64,000 bases of DNA, taken from positions 115,496 through 179,495 of the forward strand of contig NZ_JBNAGJ010000006.1 of assembly GCF_049803795.1 (NCBI RefSeq), written 5' to 3'. Each line of letters opens with the position of its first letter. Position 1 is the first letter of the stretch. The notes beneath the pieces are model-generated. The model did not search any database. It saw nothing but the letters and a program-made list of their open reading frames with translations, and was not told the DNA's origin. The translations under genes and the position numbers were made by a program. Shown here piece after piece: positions 51,404 through 58,344 of this stretch. The stretch comes from Thalassobius sp002708925. GTDB lineage: Bacteria; Pseudomonadota; Alphaproteobacteria; Rhodobacterales; Rhodobacteraceae.

Positions 51404-52089
51404 CAGGCGTGGCGGACAAGAATGACCGCGTTGTTCCACTGCGCGGTGCGCGTGCCATGATCGCGGATAAGATGCTGTCGTCCCTTCAGGGGTCGGCGCA
51501 GCTGACACACCACGCGCGCGCCGACCTGAGCGCGCTTCTGGCGACCAAAACCGCGTTCAAAGCCAAAGGCGTGGCCCTGTCGGTCGAGGATCTGTTGATT
51601 GGGGCGGTGGTACAGACATTGGGCCGCCACCCCGACATCAACGGCACGCTGAAGGACCGCTCGATCACCCTGTCGAAATCGGTGGATCTGGGCGTGGCGA
51701 TTGCTCTGCCCGGAAACCTGCTGGCCGCCCCGGCGATTTTTGGGGCGGATCGGATGAGTCTGCCCGAGCTGCGCGCCGCGCGCCGTGATCTGGCGGCCAG
51801 GGCCAGGGTCAACAAGCTGAGCGTCGCCGAGATGACCGCCGGCACTTTCACCGTATCGAACCTTGGCCTGTCGCGGGTCGAGCAGTTCACGCCGATTCTG
51901 AATACGCCTCAGATCGGGATTCTGGGGATCGGGCAGGTTGTGGAGACGGCAGTGCGCGCCGAAGACGGGATCGCATGGCGCCCCTATGCGGGGCTGTCGC
52001 TGACCTTTGACCATCGGGCCATCGACGGCGCGCCTGCGGCCGATTTCCTGACGGATCTGTGCCAGACGGTCGAAGGCTATACGCCGTGA
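51400..52089 (+). CDS. E2 acyltransferase catalytic core without lipoyl or E3-binding domain
   Basis: A 229-residue protein corresponding only to the catalytic domain of dihydrolipoamide acyltransferase. The start RGARAMIADKMLSSLQG is the family's first core helix, and the catalytic DHRAIDG has His205 and Asp209. The lipoyl domain is supplied as the separate protein upstream and no peripheral-subunit-binding domain is present, so how E3 would dock is unclear. Its stop overlaps the next start (GTGA at 52086-52089). It presumably transfers the acyl group to CoA. Confidence 0.85.
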   Translation: MTGVADKNDRVVPLRGARAMIADKMLSSLQGSAQLTHHARADLSALLATKTAFKAKGVALSVEDLLIGAVVQTLGRHPDINGTLKDRSITLSKSVDLGVAIALPGNLLAAPAIFGADRMSLPELRAARRDLAARARVNKLSVAEMTAGTFTVSNLGLSRVEQFTPILNTPQIGILGIGQVVETAVRAEDGIAWRPYAGLSLTFDHRAIDGAPAADFLTDLCQTVEGYTP

Positions 52090-52784
52090 TCGTCGCCGGG
52101 TTCGATACCGCGTCTGACGGCATCGCCCGCGAAATGGTGCTGTTGCAACAGGCACGGCCTGCGCTGTTGCTATGGCACAGCAAGGCGCCCGCGCTTGTCC
52201 TGCCGGCAGCGCTGATGCGCCAGGCGGATGTGCAGCAGGCTGCCGCGCAGGTGGGGGGGCTTGGCTGGCCGGTTGTGACCCGGCGCAGTGGCGGGGGGAT
52301 TGTGCCGCAGGGTCCGGGGACGCTGAACCTGGCACTGGTACTGCCCGCCGCGCAGGGGTTTCGTCTGGAAGACGGCTATCGCCTGATCTGCGGCGCTGTA
52401 GCCGAGGCCCTGAGCCGGTTCGACATCCGCGCAACGACGGGCGCGTGCGATCATGCGTTCTGCGATGGGGCGTGGAATGTCCTGGTTGCGGGGCGCAAAC
52501 TTGCCGGGACGGCACAGCGCTGGCGCAGCGCAGCTACGGGCCCGGTGGTTCTGGCCCATGCCGCTATTCTGATGGCCCGGCCCGATGCTGCGTTTTGGCC
52601 GGTGATGGACGCGCTGCACCGTGCGGCGTTTCCGGGCAGCGACGGGCTGCGCCCTGCGGCCCATGTGGCGCTGGCCGACCTGATCGGCGCGCGCACCAAT
52701 CCAGAAAGTTTCCCCGGTGCGCTGGCTCGGGCGGCGGAGGACCGTCTGACCAGCCTGATGCGCCGGGATTACCAGGCGGCCTGA
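52086..52784 (+). CDS. Lipoate-protein ligase A family protein
   Basis: A 232-residue member of the LplA/LipM/BPL fold. The lipoyl-AMP loop reads TRRSGGGIVPQGPG, and the conserved Lys is in VAGRKLAGTAQR. Start is the GTG at 52086, overlapping the E2 stop; an ATG at 52059 lies inside the E2 gene. It would attach lipoate (or octanoate) to the lipoyl-carrier protein encoded two genes upstream. Whether it is a ligase or an octanoyl-transferase cannot be settled by eye. It is shorter than E. coli LplA, which has an extra C-terminal domain. Confidence 0.75.
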   Translation: MIVAGFDTASDGIAREMVLLQQARPALLLWHSKAPALVLPAALMRQADVQQAAAQVGGLGWPVVTRRSGGGIVPQGPGTLNLALVLPAAQGFRLEDGYRLICGAVAEALSRFDIRATTGACDHAFCDGAWNVLVAGRKLAGTAQRWRSAATGPVVLAHAAILMARPDAAFWPVMDALHRAAFPGSDGLRPAAHVALADLIGARTNPESFPGALARAAEDRLTSLMRRDYQAA

Positions 52785-52816
52785 GCGCCGCATACCAACC
52801 CAAAAGGGAGGAAACC

Positions 52817-53410
52817 ATGACCATTCAGTTCCACCGGCTGCGGCCGGAAAAAGAGACACGCGCCGGGATGAGCCGACGGATGTTTCTGATGACAACAACC
52901 ATGGCCGGGATCACCACCAGTGCCATGCTTGGCAACGCATCCTTCGCCGCCTCCGGCGCGTTGGATGCCCCCCAGAAGGCCAGCCTTCTGCGGATGATTC
53001 AGGATATTTACCCGCACCCCGGTGTCTTACAGTTATCGCATTACGAGGCGATCGCGGCGACTGTCTTGCAGAACGCCGAGGCGAATGCCGAAACCGCCAA
53101 GGCGCTGACCGAAGGGCTGGCCGAAATAGATAAGCAGTCACACGCGCTTTTCGCTACGGATTACGTTGATGTGACTGATCCGGACGCACGCGAAGGGCTG
53201 TTGCGCCATTTCCAGCACGAGGGCTTTTTCCAGTCCGTCCGCTGGACGGCGTATTTCGGCATCTACGACAACAAGGATATCTGGCCGCTGTTCGGATACG
53301 AGGGCTCTTCGGCGGAATACGGCGGCTATATCGATCGCGGTTTTTCCGACATCACTTTCGTGCCCGAGGGGCCGACCCTGGAACAGCGCATCGCGCAGGT
53401 GCAGGACTAA
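52817..53410 (+). CDS. Gluconate 2-dehydrogenase subunit 3-like partner of a GMC oxidoreductase, Tat signal
   Basis: A 197-residue protein. A twin-arginine signal, SRRMFLMTTTMAG, sits near residues 19-31 after a polar lead, followed by a region ending at SFAASG. The rest matches the small subunit family of FAD-GMC dehydrogenases (ALDAPQKASLLRMIQDIYPHP at the start of the mature part). Such proteins carry their signal-less GMC partner across the membrane. The ATG at 52817 has GGGAGGAAACC in front. The partner gene follows 12 bases later. Confidence 0.8.
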   Translation: MTIQFHRLRPEKETRAGMSRRMFLMTTTMAGITTSAMLGNASFAASGALDAPQKASLLRMIQDIYPHPGVLQLSHYEAIAATVLQNAEANAETAKALTEGLAEIDKQSHALFATDYVDVTDPDAREGLLRHFQHEGFFQSVRWTAYFGIYDNKDIWPLFGYEGSSAEYGGYIDRGFSDITFVPEGPTLEQRIAQVQD

Positions 53411-53422
53411 GGGAGAGCTATC

Positions 53423-55000
53423 ATGGCACAATTTGATCTGAACGACGATTCCGTCGTTGTTATCATCGGTTCGGGCGCGGGGGGCGGTACCCTGGCCAAT
53501 GAACTGGCCCGCAAAGGTATCAAGTCGGTCGTTTTGGAGGCGGGTAAGCGCTTTGACTTGGGCGATATCGAAAATGACGAATGGGCGATGTTCAACAAGA
53601 TTTCCTGGCTGGACAAACGCTATTCCGGTGGTGGCTGGCACGGGGCGGTGAACCACTCGACCCTGCCGGCCTGGATCGTCAAAGGCTTTGGCGGGTCGAC
53701 TGTTCACTGGGCCGGTGTGGCGCTGCGATTTAAAGAGTACGAGTTCAAGACGCGCAGCCATTACGGCGCTATCGACGGCGCCAATGTCGAAGACTGGCCG
53801 ATTTCGCTGGAGGAAATGACGCCATGGTATGAAAAGGCCGAGCTGAAAATGGGCGTGACCGGCAAAACCACCGGGATGCCACACTTGCCGTGGAACAACG
53901 GGTTCCGGGTGCTGGCCGAAGGCTGCCGCCGGACGGGGCGTAGCGATTACAACTCGGGGCCGATGGCGATCAATTCGGTTGAACGTGGCGGGCGGCCGTC
54001 CTGCCAGCAGATCGGGTTCTGTATGCAGGGCTGTGCGATTGGGGCGAAGTGGTCAACCATGTACACCGAACTGCCCCAGGCCGAGGACACGGGCCTGTGC
54101 GAAATCCGCACCGATGCGATGGTGCTGAAGATCGAACATGACGCGCAGGGCAAGGCCAGCGGGGTGCTCTATGCCGATGCACAAGGCAATCAGCATTTGC
54201 AGAAAGCGCGGGTGGTCTGTGTGGCCGGCAACTCAATCGAAAGCCCGCGCCTGTTGCTGAATTCGGCCTCGGCAATGTTCCCTGACGGGCTGGCCAACAG
54301 CTCGGGCCAGGTGGGGAAAAACTATATGAACCACACCACGGGCGGCGTTTATGCGGTACTGCCGGAAAAGGTGCATATGTTCCGTGGAACCTCGGTTGCG
54401 GGGATTGTGGGGGACGAGGTGTATCATGACCCGTCGCGCGGATTCAGCGGTGGCTATTACCTGGAATTCCTGTCACTGGGCCTGCCCTTCATGGCCGCTT
54501 TCCTAGAGCCGGGGAATACCGGCTGGGGCCGCAGCGTGGCACGGGCGCTGGAATCCTATGACCGCATGTCGGGCGTCTGGGTTCTGGGCGAGGATCTGGC
54601 GCAGGAACGCAATGCCATCACCCTGCACGACAGCGAGGTTGATCAGCACGGGCTGCCGGTTCCGATCGTGTCCAAGACGCCGCATAATAACGACTATGAG
54701 ATGACCGAGCATATGTATGAAACCTCGGCTCAGATCTATGAATCCGTGGGCGCGACGGATGTGTATGAGCTGCCTGCCTATCCGGCCACCCATAATATGG
54801 GCACTAATCGGATGCACTCAGAGGCGGATAAGGGTGTTGTGAATGCGTATGGGCAGGCACATGACATCGACAATCTGTTCGTGTCCGATGGCAGTCAGTT
54901 CACCTCTTCTGCGGCGTGTAACCCGACACTGACGATTGTGGCGCTGGCCATTCGTCAGGCTGAATATATCGCGCAACAGATGAACGCCCGCAACATCTGA
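53423..55000 (+). CDS. GMC-family FAD oxidoreductase, probably periplasmic alcohol dehydrogenase
   Basis: A 525-residue FAD protein. The ADP-binding loop is IGSGAGGGTLANELA, with GGSTVHW and the C-terminal FNMGTNRMH-like region (HNMGTNRMHSEADKG) and ACNPTLTIVALA closing the FAD site. It has no signal peptide of its own and is expected to be exported with the Tat partner encoded just upstream. No cytochrome c gene is adjacent, so its electron acceptor is unknown. Substrate is unknown; its place at the end of the E1-E2 operon suggests an alcohol that gives the ketol or aldehyde used by that complex. Confidence 0.8.
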   Translation: MAQFDLNDDSVVVIIGSGAGGGTLANELARKGIKSVVLEAGKRFDLGDIENDEWAMFNKISWLDKRYSGGGWHGAVNHSTLPAWIVKGFGGSTVHWAGVALRFKEYEFKTRSHYGAIDGANVEDWPISLEEMTPWYEKAELKMGVTGKTTGMPHLPWNNGFRVLAEGCRRTGRSDYNSGPMAINSVERGGRPSCQQIGFCMQGCAIGAKWSTMYTELPQAEDTGLCEIRTDAMVLKIEHDAQGKASGVLYADAQGNQHLQKARVVCVAGNSIESPRLLLNSASAMFPDGLANSSGQVGKNYMNHTTGGVYAVLPEKVHMFRGTSVAGIVGDEVYHDPSRGFSGGYYLEFLSLGLPFMAAFLEPGNTGWGRSVARALESYDRMSGVWVLGEDLAQERNAITLHDSEVDQHGLPVPIVSKTPHNNDYEMTEHMYETSAQIYESVGATDVYELPAYPATHNMGTNRMHSEADKGVVNAYGQAHDIDNLFVSDGSQFTSSAACNPTLTIVALAIRQAEYIAQQMNARNI

Positions 55001-55020
55001 GGCGGGTGCCTCCCGAAGGC

Positions 55021-55046
55021 GGTCAGGTGCAAGCCTGGCCGTTTTC
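55021..55046 (+). terminator. Terminator between the GMC gene and the AcoR-like gene
   Basis: GGTCAGG (55021-55027) and CCTGGCC (55034-55040) pair over 7 positions with one G-U, and the hairpin is followed by GTTTTC. It sits 20 bases after the GMC stop, between convergent genes. Confidence 0.55.
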
Positions 55047-56781
55047 ATTCGGGCCGTTGCAGCCCTTCTGTGGCGATCCAGCGGTTGATCGTCGCCCGGC
55101 TGATCCCCAGCAACCGGGCTGCTTTCGAAACATTCCAGTCAGTGCTGTTCAGCGCATCGCGCAGGGAATGCCGGACCAGCGCGCGTTTGGGCTCGGCAGG
55201 CTGTTCCCTGATCCGGTCGGGCAGATCCGTTACATTGATTGTCCCGCCATTGCCGCAGATCAGCGCTTCGCGCAGGACCGCCCGCATTTCACGCTGATTG
55301 CCTGGCCAGTCATAGTCGCACAGCAGCCTCATTGCCTGATCCGAGACCTGCGGCGGCGTGGCCCGGTCTCGCGCCAGATGCGCGCGGACCAGCTGCTCGA
55401 CTTCGCGCAGCCGCAAAGGGGGCAGGTCCAGCACCGACTGGCCGATCAGATGCAGCAGGCCCGGTTGCACAATGCCGCCGTTCTGAAGCTGCTGCCAGGG
55501 CCGATCCGAGGTGAACAGCACCAGCGCGCGGTCCTCATTGAAACGATCCCCATTTGCCCGCTCGTCTGCTTCTAGGAACTGTTTCAGGCGGGCCTGAGCC
55601 GCACCGCCCAGCTGTTCGACATTCTCCAGTACCAAAGTCGGCGAGAACCGCTCCACCGGATAATCCCCAAGAAACTGCATTGCATCCAGCGCTTCGGTTG
55701 CGCTTGTGTCTGCGTTGGGGCTGTTGGCATCCAGCGTCACGCCCGTGGGGCTGATCAGCCCAAGATCGCCGATAATCGCCTGGGCAAACTCCCGGCTGTC
55801 GCCACCGGGCGCACCGCAAATCAACAGCGGAACGCGGTAGGCGGCCAGTTTGCGGGCGCGCTCGACCAGATTGGGCATCGCCGCGCCCTGATTGGCGAAA
55901 CCTGCCAGTGGGCCGGTCTTGTCCAGCCGGGCTGGCACGTTGGGCGTGCCGGAGTTGATGAAATACCGGCGCGGGGGCACTCGGGCTGGGCCGCGCAGGC
56001 TGACCTCAAGATCGTGCAGTTCCGATAGGTGTCGCCCGACAAGGTTCTGATGGAGCTCGGGGCGCGCATCATCACGCCAAAGCGGCAGGCTGAAAATCAC
56101 ATCGCCCCGGTCATCGCAGGCCACCAGTGTTTCAAAACAGCGCCGGGTGGCGGGGTCTCGCGACATCAGCCGGGCTGTCATCTTGTCTGAATGGTAATTG
56201 CGGAACAGACGGGTCTGGAACTGGCGCGAGGCCCGGTGCAGGGTCTGTTCGCACAGGCCGATTTCGTCGGGGCGCCGGCCGACTGCTCCTACCAGCGTGA
56301 TCGAGCCGATAAGATTGTTCTGCGCATCCGTCAGCGGGGTAGAGCTACAGGCAAATCGGGAAAAACAGCGATAGAAATGATCCTCGCCCGATACGGTCAC
56401 GACATTGCCCGATTCCAGCGCGATGCTGATGCCGTTGGTCCCCGCCAGCCGTTCGTTCCAGATTCCGCCTACTGTCAGCCCGTGCCGCTGAAATTCGGTT
56501 TCGGTGCCCTCGGGAGCGTAACATTCCAGCACCACGCCTTCCGCGTCCGAGACCAGCAGGCAATAGCGGCTTTTGCTGGGCAGCAGGGTCGAAGGATCCA
56601 GTTCGGCAGCCGCCCCGCCGATCAGATCCTGAAAGCGTTCGCGCCGGGGCGACAGTTCGGTTTCCTGTAGGCGCAGGATTGGCGCGCGGGTGCCGACCGC
56701 CAGCCGGTGTTTCTGGGTCGAGCGCGCCCTGGACCGCGCAAGCAACTCGCGCAGTGCGGTTTTTTGTTGCAAGGCAACCAT
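55045..56781 (-). CDS. AcoR-like activator with GAF sensor and degenerate AAA+ domain
   Basis: A 578-residue regulator. Residues about 65-200 form a GAF-type sensor as in AcoR (LLVSDAEGVVLE; GGIWNERLAGTNGI). A central region (about 290-480) follows the AAA+ layout but lacks the Walker A GETGTGKE (here ICGAPGGDSRE), the GAFTGA loop, and a normal Walker B acidic pair (PTLVLENVEQL). The C-terminus is a Fis-type helix-turn-helix (DWNVSKAARLLGISRATINRW). The ATG at 56781 follows AAAGGGAGGAAACGAA. Loss of GAFTGA argues it does not contact sigma-54. It is third in an operon with the AhpD-like and lipA genes. Confidence 0.85.
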   Translation of the reverse strand: MVALQQKTALRELLARSRARSTQKHRLAVGTRAPILRLQETELSPRRERFQDLIGGAAAELDPSTLLPSKSRYCLLVSDAEGVVLECYAPEGTETEFQRHGLTVGGIWNERLAGTNGISIALESGNVVTVSGEDHFYRCFSRFACSSTPLTDAQNNLIGSITLVGAVGRRPDEIGLCEQTLHRASRQFQTRLFRNYHSDKMTARLMSRDPATRRCFETLVACDDRGDVIFSLPLWRDDARPELHQNLVGRHLSELHDLEVSLRGPARVPPRRYFINSGTPNVPARLDKTGPLAGFANQGAAMPNLVERARKLAAYRVPLLICGAPGGDSREFAQAIIGDLGLISPTGVTLDANSPNADTSATEALDAMQFLGDYPVERFSPTLVLENVEQLGGAAQARLKQFLEADERANGDRFNEDRALVLFTSDRPWQQLQNGGIVQPGLLHLIGQSVLDLPPLRLREVEQLVRAHLARDRATPPQVSDQAMRLLCDYDWPGNQREMRAVLREALICGNGGTINVTDLPDRIREQPAEPKRALVRHSLRDALNSTDWNVSKAARLLGISRATINRWIATEGLQRPE

Positions 56782-56828
56782 TTCGTTTCCTCCCTTTGGC
56801 GTGATGTGAACCACGGCCAGCCTTCTGA

Positions 56829-57803
56829 TTATCGCGTGGTTTCCTCTTTTTGTCCAAGTTGAGCATAAGTCGCAGATCGCGCCTGTTGCAGCCGCTGAAA
56901 ATCGGCATCCGCATGATAGCTTGACCGTGTCAGCGGAGAAGCCGAGACAAGCGCGAACCCCTTGCCCAGGGCGGCTGTCTTGTAGGCTGCGAATTCCTCG
57001 GGCGTGATGTAGCTGGCCACGGGGTGATGTTTCGGCGTCGGTTGCAGATACTGGCCGATGGTCAGAAAATCGACGCCTGCCGCGCGCAGGTCATCCATCA
57101 CCTGATATACGGACTGGCGGTTTTCGCCCAAGCCGACCATCAGCCCGGATTTGGTAAAAATCGACGGATCGCGCTGCCGGACCCGATCCAACAGCCGCAG
57201 CGAGTGATAATAGCGCGCACCGGGCCGAACCTGCGGATAAAGCCCCGGCACGGTTTCAAGGTTGTGATTGAACACATCCGGGCGCGCATCCACCACGTCA
57301 TCAATCACCGCCGGATCGCACCTGAGAAAGTCCGGCGTCAGGATTTCGATTGTGGTGTCCGGGGTGGAATGGCGGATCGCGCGGATTGTCTGTACGAAAT
57401 GCGCGGCACCGCCGTCTGCCAGATCGTCGCGGTCAACCGAGGTGACCACCACATGCCGCAGCCCCAGGCTGGCCACTGCCTTGGCCACCCGGCCTGGCTC
57501 GTACGGGTCCAATGCCCGAGGCCGTCCGGTGGCCACATTGCAAAAGGTGCAACCGCGAGTGCAGGTGTCGCCCATGATCATCATGGTTGCGTGGCCCTGC
57601 GCCCAGCATTCACCCAGGTTGGGGCAGCTGGCCTCTTGGCAGACGGTGGTCAGCCCGGCGTCGCGGATCAGCGCATTTGTCTGGGCAATCCCAGCGCCCG
57701 TTGGCACCCGGACGCGTATCCAGTCTGGCTTGGCCGGGCCGGGGGCGGATTTGCGATGCGCTTTTTCCGGGTGTCGCAAGGCGGCGTCCCGAGATATCAT
57801 CAT
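56829..57803 (-). CDS. lipA: Lipoyl synthase
   Basis: A 324-residue radical-SAM enzyme that inserts two sulfurs into protein-bound octanoate. Both 4Fe-4S sites are visible: the auxiliary cluster Cys55, Cys60 and Cys66 (VCQEASCPNLGECW) and the SAM cluster Cys81, Cys85 and Cys88 (CTRGCTFC). The C-terminal LTRSSYHADADF carries the conserved RSSYHA. The start overlaps the AhpD-like stop (ATGA at 57803-57800). Most such bacteria have a housekeeping lipA elsewhere, so this is likely a second copy dedicated to the lipoyl carrier at 51170-51403. Confidence 0.93.
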   Translation of the reverse strand: MMISRDAALRHPEKAHRKSAPGPAKPDWIRVRVPTGAGIAQTNALIRDAGLTTVCQEASCPNLGECWAQGHATMMIMGDTCTRGCTFCNVATGRPRALDPYEPGRVAKAVASLGLRHVVVTSVDRDDLADGGAAHFVQTIRAIRHSTPDTTIEILTPDFLRCDPAVIDDVVDARPDVFNHNLETVPGLYPQVRPGARYYHSLRLLDRVRQRDPSIFTKSGLMVGLGENRQSVYQVMDDLRAAGVDFLTIGQYLQPTPKHHPVASYITPEEFAAYKTAALGKGFALVSASPLTRSSYHADADFQRLQQARSATYAQLGQKEETTR

Positions 57804-58141
57804 TCTGTCAGCGCATCCAGGGCCGCCAGTGCCCGGCTGCCATAGACGACGGACGGGCCGCCGCCCATCTCGATCGCAACCGAGATCGTCTCGATCGTCT
57901 CTTCCCGCGTTGCGCCGTGTTGCAGCGCGGCGCGCAAATGAAACACGATGCAGTCCTCGCACCGGATTGCGATGGAAATCGACAACGCCATCAGCTCTTT
58001 GACTTTGCCGGACAGAGCCTTGTCGCCGGACACGGCGCTGACCAGTTGGCTATAAGGTTTCATCGCTGCGGGGGCCGCTTTGAACAGGGCACCCACGCGC
58101 GCGTCTACATCGGCGCATTCCGCGCGGTAGTCTTTGGTCAT
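57800..58141 (-). CDS. AhpD/carboxymuconolactone-decarboxylase-like protein with a CxxCxxxH site
   Basis: A 113-residue all-helical protein of the CMD/AhpD family. Cys61 and Cys64 in CEDCIVFH together with His68 reproduce the C-x2-C-x3-H site of Mycobacterium AhpD, a disulfide reductase driven by dihydrolipoamide. Start at 58141 follows GGGAGGAATAAAG. It heads an operon with lipA and the AcoR-like gene. A link with lipoyl chemistry is therefore more likely than true carboxymuconolactone decarboxylation, which lacks the CxxC. Function is inferred. Confidence 0.78.
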   Translation of the reverse strand: MTKDYRAECADVDARVGALFKAAPAAMKPYSQLVSAVSGDKALSGKVKELMALSISIAIRCEDCIVFHLRAALQHGATREETIETISVAIEMGGGPSVVYGSRALAALDALTE

Positions 58142-58160
58142 CTTTATTCCTCCCGTTGGA

Positions 58161-58197
58161 GCCCTGGACGCGTGGATGCACTGCACGCGTTCCGGGC
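58161..58197 (-). promoter_or_regulatory. Leader hairpin upstream of the AhpD-like gene
   Basis: GCCCTGGACGCGTG (58161-58174) and CACGCGTTCCGGGC (58184-58197) pair at 12 of 14 positions with a nine-base loop. It lies 20-56 bases before the start codon, in the leader between the start and the 26-bp activator site. It could be an RNA structure or a second operator. Confidence 0.45.
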
Positions 58198-58273
58198 TTC
58201 TGCGGGTACTATGATTGCTGTGCACCGCTTGTGGTACAGCCGATCAGAGCGCCGCATTTCGGGGATGGAGAAC

Positions 58274-58299
58274 TGTCTCATCTGCTGGAAAATGAGACA
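58274..58299. promoter_or_regulatory. Inverted repeat TGTCTCA-N12-TGAGACA upstream of the AhpD-lipA-acoR operon (site 2)
   Basis: TGTCTCA at 58274-58280 and TGAGACA at 58293-58299, perfect arms and a 12-base spacer, as at 48948-48973. It lies 133 bases upstream of the AhpD-like start. In this copy the symmetry extends one more base on each side of the spacer (T and A). It implies autoregulation by the AcoR-like protein and shared control with the E1-E2 operon. Confidence 0.8.
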
Positions 58300-58344
58300 G
58301 CGCCAGAAGACGCCAGGGCCGAAACCATCGCGTCCGGGGCGGGG

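Noticed and set aside
57800..58141. 4-carboxymuconolactone decarboxylase (PcaC) for a protocatechuate branch
   Set aside because: The CxxCxxxH site is that of AhpD-type proteins, and the gene is coupled to lipA and not to any pca gene.
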